A DNA stretch of 55,142 bases. Source: Chitinophagaceae bacterium UBA2375. Its GTDB lineage: Bacteria > Bacteroidota > Bacteroidia > Chitinophagales > Chitinophagaceae. The position numbers and the translations under genes are program-made. The stretch is from positions 1-55,142 of the forward strand of contig DDTB01000035.1 in NCBI GenBank assembly GCA_002343985.1, read 5' to 3'. Shown in pieces: positions 36,521-45,723 of the stretch; the stretch's first letter is position 1; the number at the start of each line of letters is the position of its first letter. The notes beneath the pieces are model-generated. The model ran no database searches. It saw only the letters and a list, made by a program, of their open reading frames with translations, and was not told the origin of the DNA.

Positions 36521-37519
36521 ATGCAACAATTGCGCGCGGCCGTTACGGCTGTTGGAGGTTATGTACCCGAATACCGGTTGACCAACCAGATCCTGGAAAC
36601 CATGGTGGATACCAATGACGAGTGGATCCGTTCCCGGACAGGTATTGAGGAAAGAAGGATCCTGAAAGGCGAAGGCCTGGGCTCCAGCGATATGGGCGTA
36701 GAGGCGGTCAAAGAAATCCTCCGCAAAAAAAACCTTGACCCCAATGAAATCGAGTGCCTGATTTGTGCCACGGTTACGCCAGATATGACATTTCCTGCTA
36801 CTGCCAACATTATATGCGACAAGGCAGGTATCCAAAACGCTTTCAGCTTTGATGTAGGCGCGGCTTGTTCAGGTTTTCTATATGCATTGACCACCGGCGC
36901 CAGTTTCATTGAAAGCGGCCGCTATAAAAAAGTGATTGTTGTGGGTACCGATAAAATGAGCAGCATTGTCGATTACAGTGACCGTGCCACCTGTATCATT
37001 TTTGGTGATGGCGCAGGCGCACTCCTGCTTGAAGCGACCACTGAAGACGTTGGCATAAAAGACAGCATCCTGAAAAGCGATGGCAGCGGACGCCAGTACC
37101 TGCACATGAAGGCGGGTGGCTCCATAAAACCTGCTTCGGTTGAAACTGTTATGAATAAAGAACATTACGTGTACCAGGAAGGCCAGGCCGTATTCAAGTT
37201 TGCCGTAAAAGGTATGGCGGATGTGAGTTATGAACTCATGGAAAGGAACAACCTAACCGCTGATGATATCGCCTGGCTGGTGCCCCACCAGGCCAACCTG
37301 CGTATTATTGACGCTACGGCGAACAGGATGAACCTGCCCAAGGAAAAAGTCATGATCAATATCCAGAAATACGGCAACACCACGGCAGCCACCATTCCGC
37401 TTTGCCTCTGGGAGTGGGAAAAGCAATTGCATAAAGGCGATAATATCATCCTGGCCGCTTTTGGCGGGGGCTTTACCTGGGGCGCTACCTGGCTGAAATG
37501 GGCTTATGATACACCGTAG
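36521..37519 (+). CDS. fabH: 3-oxoacyl-ACP synthase III
   Basis: A 332-residue KAS III that condenses acetyl-CoA (or a branched primer) with malonyl-ACP to start fatty acid synthesis. The catalytic triad is visible: Cys116 in DVGAACSGFLYAL, His in WLVPHQANLRII near residue 256, and Asn in YGNTTAATIP near residue 286. The glycine-rich FGGGFTWGATWLKW closes the protein. There is no rpmF or plsX next to it, unlike in many genomes, so it is transcribed alone here. Confidence 0.95.
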   Translation: MQQLRAAVTAVGGYVPEYRLTNQILETMVDTNDEWIRSRTGIEERRILKGEGLGSSDMGVEAVKEILRKKNLDPNEIECLICATVTPDMTFPATANIICDKAGIQNAFSFDVGAACSGFLYALTTGASFIESGRYKKVIVVGTDKMSSIVDYSDRATCIIFGDGAGALLLEATTEDVGIKDSILKSDGSGRQYLHMKAGGSIKPASVETVMNKEHYVYQEGQAVFKFAVKGMADVSYELMERNNLTADDIAWLVPHQANLRIIDATANRMNLPKEKVMINIQKYGNTTAATIPLCLWEWEKQLHKGDNIILAAFGGGFTWGATWLKWAYDTP

Positions 37520-37576
37520 TTACACAAAACATCATGCAGCCCGGGATATTCGGTACATTTAGATAAACCAATAAGG

Positions 37577-39520
37577 ATGAAATCAATCCTAACCCTGCTA
37601 TGCTTTTTGGCTTTTTACCAAACAGAAGCGCAATACACAAAATATATTGTAAAGTTGAAGGATAAAGGGTCAAACCCCTTCAGCCTGGGCAATCCGTCTG
37701 CTTATCTTGGCCCGAGGGCTTTAGAAAGAAGGGCGAGGCACCAGGTTGGCATCGATAGCCTTGACCTTCCGGTGACACCCAGGTATATCGACAGCATCCG
37801 GCAGTCAGGTAATGTGCGCATCCTCTCCGTTTCCAAATGGTTGAACCAGGTGGCGATTGAAACAACAGACAATGCAGCACTCATCAAAATAAACTCCTTT
37901 CCATTCGTGGTCGCTACAGACCCCATCGCTGCAAGGGAACTTCCCACAGGAAGCAGGCAAAAATTCAACGCTGAAACTTTGCCGGCCACTAACGGCCAGG
38001 TACAAACGCAACAAAGATTGAACGGGTATTACCAATATGGCCGGTCTGAAGCGCAGGTGCGCATTCATAACGGCGACTTCCTGCATAACCTTGGGTTCCG
38101 GGGCGACCAGATGCAAGTGGCCATGCTTGATGGCGGGTTCCTGAATTACCTGACACTGCCTACATTCGACAGCGTACGCAATGAAAACCGCATTTTGGGT
38201 ACCTGGGATTTTGTGGAACAGGAAGAAAGTGTGAATGAAGACCATCCGCATGGTATGCAGTGTTTCAGCACCATCGCCGCCAATATGCCCGGATCATTTG
38301 TAGGCACAGCGCCTAAAGCTTCATTCTACCTGTTCCGCACCGAAGATACCCGGAGCGAATACCCTATTGAAGAACAATACTGGGCAGCCGGAGCGGAAAA
38401 AGCCGACAGCCTCGGGGTTGACATTTGCTCTACTTCACTGGGTTATTACGAGTTTGACAATCCTTTTTTCAATTACACATATGCCCAAATGAATGGCCAA
38501 ACGAGCATCTCTGCACGTGCTGCCAACATAGCCAGTTCCAGGGGCATGCTGATGGTGGTAGCCGCAGGAAATGAGGGCAATGGCCCTTGGCGGTTTGTGA
38601 TTACGCCGGGCGATGCCGACCAGGTGCTGACGGTTGGTGCTGTAGACAGCACGGGCCGTGTAGCCAATTTCAGCAGCTACGGGCCTAACAGCGACGGGCA
38701 GGTAAAGCCTGATGTAGCGGCTGTTGGCTGGTTGGCGATTGTTGCCAACAGTTTTAACGGGATGCCGGGGTTTAACAACGGTACTTCATTTGCCTGCCCG
38801 AATATGGCCGGAATTGCCACCTGTTTGTGGCAAGCTTTCCAGGAAGCCAGGAATCAGCAAATCATGGATGTGCTGCGTGCGTCTGCCAACAGGTTCACGC
38901 AACCGGATGACCGTTCAGGATATGGCATCCCGGATGCTAAAAAAGCTTTTGTCATGCTGCAAAGGGCCGGCTACAGCAACCGCTCTTCCATTAACCCCTG
39001 CACATATCAATTTGATTTTTCGATCAAAGCAAGTAACGGCATGAGGATATTGCTTGAAAGAAAAATGGAAACCGATACCACTTTCTTTGTATTGGATGAA
39101 TTACAGGGAGTGGGTAACTGGGGCATGCAGACATTCAATTACACGGACAACCTGGAGGGGCGGACAGCTTCGTCTATCCGTTACCGCTTAACCATGCAAA
39201 TCGGCGCTGATACCAGTTATGTACTGGATTCACTAACAGTCAATTTCGGCGGGTGCCTGAGCAACCTGGCCGATGATATGGTCATCAATCCTAACCCATT
39301 CGGCGCCGAACTCACGATACAAACGTTCAGCAAAGAAGCAACAGATGTCACCCTGGTGATTCATAACAGTGCTGGCCAGCATGTACAAACCATCCGCTAC
39401 AACCAGTCACCCGGCTGGAAAACACAACGCATAAACTCCAGCCGCATGGCAAAGGGTGTTTACTTTGTAACAGCCTATTTCAATAACAGGAAAATCAAAA
39501 CGAGAAAAGCCATCCGTTAA
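37577..39520 (+). CDS. Secreted subtilisin-like serine protease with T9SS type A sorting domain
   Basis: 647 residues. The signal peptide is 1-18 (LLCFLAFYQTEAQ). An N-terminal propeptide-like region leads into an S8 peptidase domain (~170-470) with Asp in QVAMLDGGF, His in DHPHGMQCFSTIA, the GNEGNGPW oxyanion Asn region and Ser in NGTSFACPNMAGIA. A beta domain follows, then a C-terminal type A sorting domain of ~75 residues (INPNPFGAELTIQ; GVYFVTAYFNNRKIKTRK). It is probably exported through the SprA channel and anchored or released at the surface; its substrate is unknown. It is convergent with the RsmB-like gene, 13 bases away. Confidence 0.93.
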   Translation: MKSILTLLCFLAFYQTEAQYTKYIVKLKDKGSNPFSLGNPSAYLGPRALERRARHQVGIDSLDLPVTPRYIDSIRQSGNVRILSVSKWLNQVAIETTDNAALIKINSFPFVVATDPIAARELPTGSRQKFNAETLPATNGQVQTQQRLNGYYQYGRSEAQVRIHNGDFLHNLGFRGDQMQVAMLDGGFLNYLTLPTFDSVRNENRILGTWDFVEQEESVNEDHPHGMQCFSTIAANMPGSFVGTAPKASFYLFRTEDTRSEYPIEEQYWAAGAEKADSLGVDICSTSLGYYEFDNPFFNYTYAQMNGQTSISARAANIASSRGMLMVVAAGNEGNGPWRFVITPGDADQVLTVGAVDSTGRVANFSSYGPNSDGQVKPDVAAVGWLAIVANSFNGMPGFNNGTSFACPNMAGIATCLWQAFQEARNQQIMDVLRASANRFTQPDDRSGYGIPDAKKAFVMLQRAGYSNRSSINPCTYQFDFSIKASNGMRILLERKMETDTTFFVLDELQGVGNWGMQTFNYTDNLEGRTASSIRYRLTMQIGADTSYVLDSLTVNFGGCLSNLADDMVINPNPFGAELTIQTFSKEATDVTLVIHNSAGQHVQTIRYNQSPGWKTQRINSSRMAKGVYFVTAYFNNRKIKTRKAIR

Positions 39521-39533
39521 GTTTTCGAACAGC

Positions 39534-40742
39534 TTACGATGATTTCTGCAGGATAGCCACGAACATGGTATCGGCCTGCTGCGCGGCGCCTTCGATATAT
39601 TGCTGATGCAATACCGTAACGGGATAGTCCCTGACGAGATTTTTAACCTGCCCTTCGTTTTCTTTGGCAAAAACGGAACAGGTGATATACACACAAATGC
39701 CACCCGGTTCAAGTTTCCTCATAACCTGGCGTATAATAGCCGATTGCCTTGATACATATTCGTCAAGCTGGGATAATATAAAATAATATGCCTGGTCCGG
39801 GGTCCTCGCCCATGTACCACTCCCGGTGCAGGGCAGATCCGCGATGATCAGCGGCCATCGCTGCCCATCTATCATGTCCACGGCTTGGCTCAGGTCTGCC
39901 TGAACAAAACGGTCGACATTGACCCCGGCTTCCTGCAATCGCCGCCTGCAATTTGATAAAACAGATTTGCGTATATCCGATACCGTTATCCTAACCTGTT
40001 TATCCAGTATATCATATAATAAAATAGATTTACCGCCGCTGGCTGCACAGCAATCCCATACGGGCAAAGGGCGCTGACTTCCCAACATTCCCCTGTTCAA
40101 TGCCAGCCAGCCGAGGCTTTGCTGCGATGCCCAATCTTGCACTACGGCATCACGGTTGATGGTTACATAAGATTCCAGTTTTGTAGCCGGAGGCAACGCA
40201 AGGCAATCGCCTGATAATTCACTGTAATTGATTCCCGCACTTGTCAAAGCTTGTTTAACAAACGCATGCCGGCCCGGCCTGATACGGATAAATAATAATG
40301 GTTGTTGCAGCATCGCCCTGACAAAGGCTTCTTTATCAGCAAGCGCACCGATTTCTTCCCGGCATGGGAAAAGCTGGCCGGCATCCCAGTCCAGGATCGA
40401 CAACCGTTCATCTGCAGATACAGCTAATTGCTCGAAAAGTACCGGTGATAATGACGCCATTAACCCATGCCCATCTTCACCGCAGGCAAACATGGCTTTC
40501 AGGAAGTTTTCTTCGGTTGGCTGCGCGTGCATATAGCCGGCGCACCTGAAATATGAGTAACAGATAGAAGAAATAATTTTCCTGTCGAGCGAACCAAACT
40601 TACGGTCAAGCGCAAACGCTTTTTTGAGGTAAACGGCGAATGGCTCAGGAGCCTGATGCTGGCGGATCAGCCTGGTTGCGGTTTGCAAATAAGAATGGAA
40701 ACGGCTCATATGAAATAAAATCGGCCCGAAGCCGTTGGCCAT
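39534..40742 (-). CDS. RsmB/NOP-family rRNA cytosine-C5 methyltransferase
   Basis: About 402 residues. An N-terminal NusB-like helical part is followed by a SAM-dependent methyltransferase with CCAASGGKS (motif I, ~residue 245), DIRKSVLSNC, DLPCTGSGTWARTPD (motif IV with the releasing Cys) and ITCSVFAKENE (motif VI with the catalytic Cys). These are the paired cysteines of m5C RNA methyltransferases such as RsmB. The exact RNA target is inferred. The odhB stop TGA and this ATG share a base (TGATG at 40744-40740), favouring coupled initiation at 40742. An ATG 11 codons downstream (40709) is an alternative, and a GTG lies at 40745. Confidence 0.88.
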   Translation of the reverse strand: MANGFGPILFHMSRFHSYLQTATRLIRQHQAPEPFAVYLKKAFALDRKFGSLDRKIISSICYSYFRCAGYMHAQPTEENFLKAMFACGEDGHGLMASLSPVLFEQLAVSADERLSILDWDAGQLFPCREEIGALADKEAFVRAMLQQPLLFIRIRPGRHAFVKQALTSAGINYSELSGDCLALPPATKLESYVTINRDAVVQDWASQQSLGWLALNRGMLGSQRPLPVWDCCAASGGKSILLYDILDKQVRITVSDIRKSVLSNCRRRLQEAGVNVDRFVQADLSQAVDMIDGQRWPLIIADLPCTGSGTWARTPDQAYYFILSQLDEYVSRQSAIIRQVMRKLEPGGICVYITCSVFAKENEGQVKNLVRDYPVTVLHQQYIEGAAQQADTMFVAILQKSS

Positions 40743-41965
40743 CACATTTCCAGCAGGCTATCCATCGGGTCTTTACCGAAAAGCAGCATGGAAGGGTTTT
40801 CCAACAGTTGCTTGACAGTAACCAGGAAGCCGACAGATTCGCGGCCATCAATGATGCGGTGGTCGTAACTCAGTGCCACGTACATCATGGGGCGGATCAC
40901 CACTTGTCCGTTAACGGCAACCGGTCGCTCCACGATATTATGCATACCCAGGATGGCGCTTTGGGGGATATTGATGATGGGCGTACTCATCATCGAGCCA
41001 AAAATACCTCCATTGGTGATGGTGAATGTGCCACCGGTCATTTCCTCGATGGTAAGTTTATTATTTTTTGCCTTAGTGGCCAGGTCAACAACGGCGGCCT
41101 CAATCTCTGCCATGCCCAGGCTCTCGGCATTCCTGATAACAGGCACTACCAGCCCTTTTGGCGCGCTGACAGCGATTGAAATATCACAGTAATCGTGATA
41201 GATGATATTTTCCCCATCTATATACGCATTCACGGCAGGGAACTGCTGGAGCGCGTAAGTACAAGCTTTCGTGAAAAAGCTCATGAAACCCAGGTTAACG
41301 CCATGCTTTTCTTTAAACTTATCCTTATACTTTTTGCGGATCTCCATGATGGCGCTCATGTCGACCTCGTTGAAAGTGGTGAGCATAGCCGTGGTGTTCT
41401 TAGCTTCCACAAGACGGCGGCTCACGGTTTTCCGGAGGTTGCTCATTTTTTCCGCCCGGTCTTCCCTGCTGAACAGTTCAATGCCGGGTTTACGACCGGG
41501 ACGGCTTAACGCTTCCAGAACATCCTGTTTGAATATCCGGCCATTAGAGCCGGAGGGTTGAATTTGCTTTGTATCCACTTTCTTTTCCGCAATCATCGCC
41601 GCGGCTACGGGCGTAGCTTTTACGGCAGGTGCCGGTTCCGCGGTTTTTGCGGGTGCTGGGGCGGCTTGCGCAGCTTCCTGTTTGGCTGGCGCTTCGGGAA
41701 CTGCCGGGGCCTGGCCGGCCGGCTTTTCGGCCTCCGTATCGATACGGCAAACCACATCGCCAATGGCGAGGGTATCACCTTCTTTGGCAATCTGCGTCAA
41801 CAGTCCTGCCTGCTCGGCATTGATTTCAAACGTAGCTTTTTCACTTTCGAGCTCTGCAATCACTTCATCCCTGTCTACCCATTCCCCTTCTTTCTTTAAC
41901 CAGCGCACCAGGGTCACTTCGTTGATACTTTCACCTACTGTTGGAACTTTTATTTCGATAGCCAT
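40742..41965 (-). CDS. odhB: Dihydrolipoyllysine succinyltransferase, E2 of 2-oxoglutarate dehydrogenase
   Basis: A 407-residue E2 subunit that transfers succinyl groups to CoA in the TCA cycle. The N-terminal lipoyl domain has the lipoylated Lys in ELESEKATFEI (residue ~43). An Ala/Pro hinge (~85-125) leads to the E3/E1-binding domain (DTKQIQPSGSNGRIFKQDVLEAL). The catalytic domain has the active-site His in ALSYDHRIIDGRES near residue 378. The start of the catalytic core (MSNLRKTVSRRLVEAKNT) is that of SucB rather than AceF. No E1 (sucA) gene adjoins it. It is coupled to the RsmB-like gene downstream. Confidence 0.95.
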   Translation of the reverse strand: MAIEIKVPTVGESINEVTLVRWLKKEGEWVDRDEVIAELESEKATFEINAEQAGLLTQIAKEGDTLAIGDVVCRIDTEAEKPAGQAPAVPEAPAKQEAAQAAPAPAKTAEPAPAVKATPVAAAMIAEKKVDTKQIQPSGSNGRIFKQDVLEALSRPGRKPGIELFSREDRAEKMSNLRKTVSRRLVEAKNTTAMLTTFNEVDMSAIMEIRKKYKDKFKEKHGVNLGFMSFFTKACTYALQQFPAVNAYIDGENIIYHDYCDISIAVSAPKGLVVPVIRNAESLGMAEIEAAVVDLATKAKNNKLTIEEMTGGTFTITNGGIFGSMMSTPIINIPQSAILGMHNIVERPVAVNGQVVIRPMMYVALSYDHRIIDGRESVGFLVTVKQLLENPSMLLFGKDPMDSLLEM

Positions 41966-42073
41966 TGAATCTGAATATTTGGCTGCAAATTTCGGTTAAA
42001 ATATGGATTTACAATGCAGAAATTAAGGCCTTGGCGCTAAGGCTTAAAAACACTTAAACGGGGCATCCATAAA

Positions 42074-42097
42074 ATAAAAAAGTGAGCCGGGGCTCAC
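42074..42097 (-). terminator. Terminator of rpoD
   Basis: GTGAGC (42082-42087) pairs with GCTCAC (42092-42097) over a short loop. On the minus strand this is followed by an A-rich/T-run tract (AAAATAAAAAA on plus). It lies 28 bases after the rpoD stop. Confidence 0.65.
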
Positions 42098-42124
42098 GTG
42101 TTATGCTTTGGGGGTTAGTACTGA

Positions 42125-42994
42125 TCAGGTTCCCAGGAAACCGCGCAGCAACTGCGATTGGGCGGTAGCCCTGAGTTTGGAAATGGCTTTATCCTTGATT
42201 TGCCGCACCCTTTCTCGGGTCAGGTTGAACCTCTCGCCGATATCCTCCAGGCTCAATGGATGGTCGATGCCAATTCCAAAGAAGAAACAAATCACTTCTT
42301 TTTGCCTTTCGGTCAGGGAACTGAGTGAGCGTTCGATCTCGGTATGCAGGGAATCATTCACGGCAAGCTTGCTGTCGGCATAGCTGGCATTCTGATTTTC
42401 GAGCACATCTATCAGTGTTGATTCCTCCCCATCAAACATGGGTTGGTCCACACTCACATGGCGTGCCGATACGTTGAGCGTGGATGCCACTTCATCGGTT
42501 TCCACATTTAACAACTCAGCCAGTTCCTCTGGGGTGGGTTCCCTTTCAAATTCCTGCTCCAGTTTTTGATATGCTTTACTGATGCGGTTGGTTAATCCCA
42601 CTTTATTTAAAGGCAGTCGAACGATCCTTGATTGTTCGGCCAATGCCTGCAAAATGCTTTGGCGAATCCACCATACGGCGTATGAGATAAATTTAAAGCC
42701 CTTGGTTTCATCAAAACGCTGGGCAGCTTTAATCAGTCCGAGGTTCCCTTCATTGATCAGGTCGGGCAAGGTCAGGCCCTGGTTCTGATATTGCTTGGCT
42801 ACAGACACTACGAAACGCAGGTTGGCTTTGGTCAGCCTGTCTAATGCCGCCTGGTCGCCTTTTCGGATCAATACAGCGAGGCGTACTTCTTCTTCCGCGG
42901 AAAGCAGTTCAACCCTGCCAATTTCCTGCAGGTATTTCTCCAGGCTTTGGCTTTCACGGTTGGTAATTGATTTCGAAATCTTTAACTGGCGCAT
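42125..42994 (-). CDS. rpoD: Primary sigma factor, Bacteroidota type
   Basis: About 289 residues. The short Bacteroidota housekeeping sigma factor lacks region 1.1 and starts directly at region 1.2 (SLEKYLQEIGRVELLSAEEEV). Region 2 (DLINEGNLGLIKAAQRFD; FISYAVWWIRQSI) reads the -7 box, region 3 is present (REPTPEELAELL), and region 4 (LTERQKEVICFFFGI; LEDIGERFNLTRERVRQIK) reads -33. I use the ATG at 42994, where relatives start (MRQLKISKSITNRES); an ATG two codons upstream (43000) is in frame. It is a single-gene unit with its own terminator. Confidence 0.95.
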   Translation of the reverse strand: MRQLKISKSITNRESQSLEKYLQEIGRVELLSAEEEVRLAVLIRKGDQAALDRLTKANLRFVVSVAKQYQNQGLTLPDLINEGNLGLIKAAQRFDETKGFKFISYAVWWIRQSILQALAEQSRIVRLPLNKVGLTNRISKAYQKLEQEFEREPTPEELAELLNVETDEVASTLNVSARHVSVDQPMFDGEESTLIDVLENQNASYADSKLAVNDSLHTEIERSLSSLTERQKEVICFFFGIGIDHPLSLEDIGERFNLTRERVRQIKDKAISKLRATAQSQLLRGFLGT

Positions 42995-43180
42995 ACTCAT
43001 AATTGTCGGTAATTGGTTACACTTGGGTTAGTTTCAAGCGGCCGGGCCATTGCCCTTTCCCTTTTATACGAATCCCGTTTCAAACCAGGCATTATATCCT
43101 GTCTGTGCAGCCAAAACGAGAAATCCGGCCAATTATTGTATATAGTTGTATGATGAAGGGAAAATTAATTTCTCAAATAT

Positions 43181-43210
43181 TTTGTCGGGTTGATATATTT
43201 TCTATTATTG
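43181..43210 (+). promoter_or_regulatory. Promoter of the START-like gene
   Basis: TTTG (43181-43184), an 18-base spacer and TATTATTG (43203-43210) match the Bacteroidota -33/-7 pattern with one mismatch. The leader to the ATG at 43238 would be about 20 bases. Confidence 0.45.
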
Positions 43211-43237
43211 CAGCTATAAGGTCATCAAAATTCCCTC

Positions 43238-43618
43238 ATGAGCAAGAAAGTTTTATATACGTTAGAGTACCCTGTGAGATGCTCTCCTTCGATCCTCTTT
43301 GAATTCCTGAGTACACCCGCCGGTTTGCAGGAATGGTTTGCAGATAAAGTGGATGAGCGTGACGGGATTTTTAGTTTTTCCTGGAATGGCACAACTGAGC
43401 GTGCGGAGTTGCTTGAAAAAGAACTTGATAAATACATCCGTTTTCATTGGCTGCATGCACCCAAGGACGAATATTTTGAATTCAGGATTGAACGTTCGGA
43501 AGTAACCAATCAAACCATTTTACTGGTGAAGGATTTTGCCGATAAAAAAGACATCAAAGACCAGAGCCAGTTATGGGAATATCAGGTGAAGGAACTCTTT
43601 CACCGCCTGGGCAGTTAA
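43238..43618 (+). CDS. START-like (AHSA1/SRPBCC-type) domain protein
   Basis: A 126-residue cytoplasmic protein whose whole length fits the START/SRPBCC helix-grip fold: an N-terminal strand (VLYTLEYPVRCSPSILFEFL), the STPAGLQEWFADKVDE helix-turn typical of AHSA1-like domains, and a C-terminal helix (QSQLWEYQVKELFHRLGS). Bacteroidota carry this small conserved protein widely, with no known ligand. Its stop codon overlaps the stop codon of the convergent 43615-44217 gene (shared TTAA). Confidence 0.85.
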   Translation: MSKKVLYTLEYPVRCSPSILFEFLSTPAGLQEWFADKVDERDGIFSFSWNGTTERAELLEKELDKYIRFHWLHAPKDEYFEFRIERSEVTNQTILLVKDFADKKDIKDQSQLWEYQVKELFHRLGS

Positions 43619-44217
43619 GCAAACAAACACGCTATCCTGGCATATCCATCCGCCAGGTGAAACCCCATCTGGTTCCATTCAGACAAAGGATATTTTATAG
43701 CGAGCTTGACAAAATCCCTGCCTTCGTAAATACTTCTTCTTTCGGATTTTGTCAGTTCGCTGAAAGGCTGGTAATTATCCGGGCCGAAATGATGCGCCCA
43801 TGGGTCATCGCTTACGCAGCAATACAGATCCGCTTTGGTTTGGACATCTGCACACATGAAATTTTTCAAAAGCCCTTTATACTTTCCGGAAACCTGTATG
43901 GTAATGCTGACAAAGCCTGCCCACCAAAAAAATGTCCTCAGCGCGAATATGTCTTGTTTCTGGAACATGCGCGGGTAATCGAGCACAACATAAGGCAGTT
44001 TCAGGTATTGTTCGCCCCTGGATATTTTGGGAGATGATTGCCTGATTTCTTCCGGGAAATCATGTGGCCCCAGGAATACTTTTTGGATGACCGGCACCTG
44101 TAAGCCAAACAGGTTGTAAACGGTGTCAATGACCGAATGCTTCGTTAAAATCCAGTCGGCATTTGAGGCTATGGCCAGTTCATGATCAGAAAGAGTTAGT
44201 TTTGCGTTTGTCGGCAT
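43615..44217 (-). CDS. Conserved protein of unknown function
   Basis: A 200-residue protein that I do not recognise. There is no signal peptide and no membrane segment. It has many aromatic residues (FFWWAGFVSITIQVSG; DPWAHHFGPDNYQPF) and starts SDHELAIASNADWILTKHSVIDTVY. The aromatic and acidic composition suggests a soluble cytoplasmic protein. It ends tail to tail with the START-like gene, sharing 4 bases, and is divergent from the permease gene, 48 bases away. The ORF is intact and its base composition is like the neighbours'. Confidence 0.7.
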   Translation of the reverse strand: MPTNAKLTLSDHELAIASNADWILTKHSVIDTVYNLFGLQVPVIQKVFLGPHDFPEEIRQSSPKISRGEQYLKLPYVVLDYPRMFQKQDIFALRTFFWWAGFVSITIQVSGKYKGLLKNFMCADVQTKADLYCCVSDDPWAHHFGPDNYQPFSELTKSERRSIYEGRDFVKLAIKYPLSEWNQMGFHLADGYARIACLFA

Positions 44218-44265
44218 AAAGACAAATTACATCATTTTCAGAACCGGCAACAGATACCGGCAGGT

Positions 44266-45723
44266 ATGTTCAAAAAACTGGATATATTAATCATAAAAGC
44301 TTACATTGGTCCTTTTATAGGCACTTTCTTCATCGCTTTTTTTGTGTTGATGATGCAGAGCCTTTGGAAGTACCTCGACGACCTGGTGGGTAAAGGGCTT
44401 GATTTTATTACGATCGGGCAGTTTCTATGGTACGCGAGCGCATCCCTGCTCATGCTCGCCATGCCCATCGCGATCCTGATATCCTCGATTATGACATTCG
44501 GAAACCTCGGGGAACGCTTTGAACTGGTGGCCATTAAAAGTTCCGGTATTTCGCTGTTGCGCTTCATGAGGCCGCTGATGTTTGTATCAATCCTGCTTTG
44601 TGGCGTCACTTTCATTTTTGCCAACTACGTAATCCCTTACGCCAACCTGAAATTCGTTACCCTGTATAACGATATTTACCTGAAAAAACCCGCATTTGAT
44701 TTACGCGAAGGCGTGTTTTTCACCCATATCCCCAATTACGCCATCAGGGTTGGGCAAAAAGACAATGATGGAAAAACCATCCGAAACGTACTGATCTATG
44801 AGCAAACCAATCCTTTACAGGACAACAGCATTGTAGCGGAAAAAGGCGTAATGACGGTCAGCAAAGACCAGAGTTTCCTTGAATTCAACCTGGAAAATGG
44901 CTACCGGTACCAGGAGAACGGGAATATGGGTGACAGCAATACGGAGTTCACGCGGATCAGGTTTGCTTCTTTCAAAAAATTGTTTGACCTGAGCATCCTG
45001 AAAAAGCAAAATACGAGCGACAGTATGTTCAGGAATAATTATAAAATGCTCAGTTCCCGTCAACTGGGAAAGAATATTGATTCGATGGAAGTCACTACAG
45101 ACAGCCTGCAGCAAAGGTTCAATAAAAACATGTCGTACAACTTTCATTACCAGGACCTGCCCGACAGTCTTTGGAATAAAGCGCTGGCCAAGCCTTCCAC
45201 CGTTATAACGGTAACGGGCAACCGATTAATCCCCGACTCATCGGTCACTTTTGTAAAAGACCGTGCGATTTCCGCGATCATCTCCATTAAAAACCTGGTG
45301 GATTACCACAGCATGGATTACGAAGGAAAAACCAGGGACATCAGGTTCCACAAACTGGAATGGCACAGGAAATATTCCCTGTCACTGGCCTGCCTGGTAT
45401 TATTTTTTATCGGCGCTCCCTTGGGCTCCATCATCCGAAAAGGAGGAATGGGCATGCCACTTGTGATCGCGATCATATTTTTCCTGATTTTCCATCTCCT
45501 GAATATGTTTGGGGAGAAATTTGTGAAAGAGGCAGTTGTTACACCGTTTGTAGGCATGTGGCTGGCCATTATGGTTTTGATCCCTGTAGGCATTTTCCTG
45601 ACCTATAAAGCCATGCATGATTCCCAACTTTTCAGCAAAGAATTTTATCACAGATCTTATCAAAAAATAAAATCATTTTTCACTACTTTTAAGTCCCGGG
45701 GGGCAACGCAAAAAGAGGACTAA
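44266..45723 (+). CDS. LptF/LptG-family (YjgP/YjgQ) permease
   Basis: A 485-residue inner-membrane protein. N-terminal helices (~8-130; YIGPFIGTFFIAFFVLMMQ; LMLAMPIAILISSIMTFGNL) are followed by a periplasmic jellyroll-like domain (~140-340) and three C-terminal helices (~360-450; SLACLVLFFIGAPLGSIIRKGG is a family hallmark). LptF/LptG with LptB move lipopolysaccharide from the inner membrane to the periplasmic bridge. Bacteroidota have two such permeases, and which this one is cannot be decided. Its stop overlaps the start of the superoxide dismutase (TAATG). Confidence 0.9.
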   Translation: MFKKLDILIIKAYIGPFIGTFFIAFFVLMMQSLWKYLDDLVGKGLDFITIGQFLWYASASLLMLAMPIAILISSIMTFGNLGERFELVAIKSSGISLLRFMRPLMFVSILLCGVTFIFANYVIPYANLKFVTLYNDIYLKKPAFDLREGVFFTHIPNYAIRVGQKDNDGKTIRNVLIYEQTNPLQDNSIVAEKGVMTVSKDQSFLEFNLENGYRYQENGNMGDSNTEFTRIRFASFKKLFDLSILKKQNTSDSMFRNNYKMLSSRQLGKNIDSMEVTTDSLQQRFNKNMSYNFHYQDLPDSLWNKALAKPSTVITVTGNRLIPDSSVTFVKDRAISAIISIKNLVDYHSMDYEGKTRDIRFHKLEWHRKYSLSLACLVLFFIGAPLGSIIRKGGMGMPLVIAIIFFLIFHLLNMFGEKFVKEAVVTPFVGMWLAIMVLIPVGIFLTYKAMHDSQLFSKEFYHRSYQKIKSFFTTFKSRGATQKED

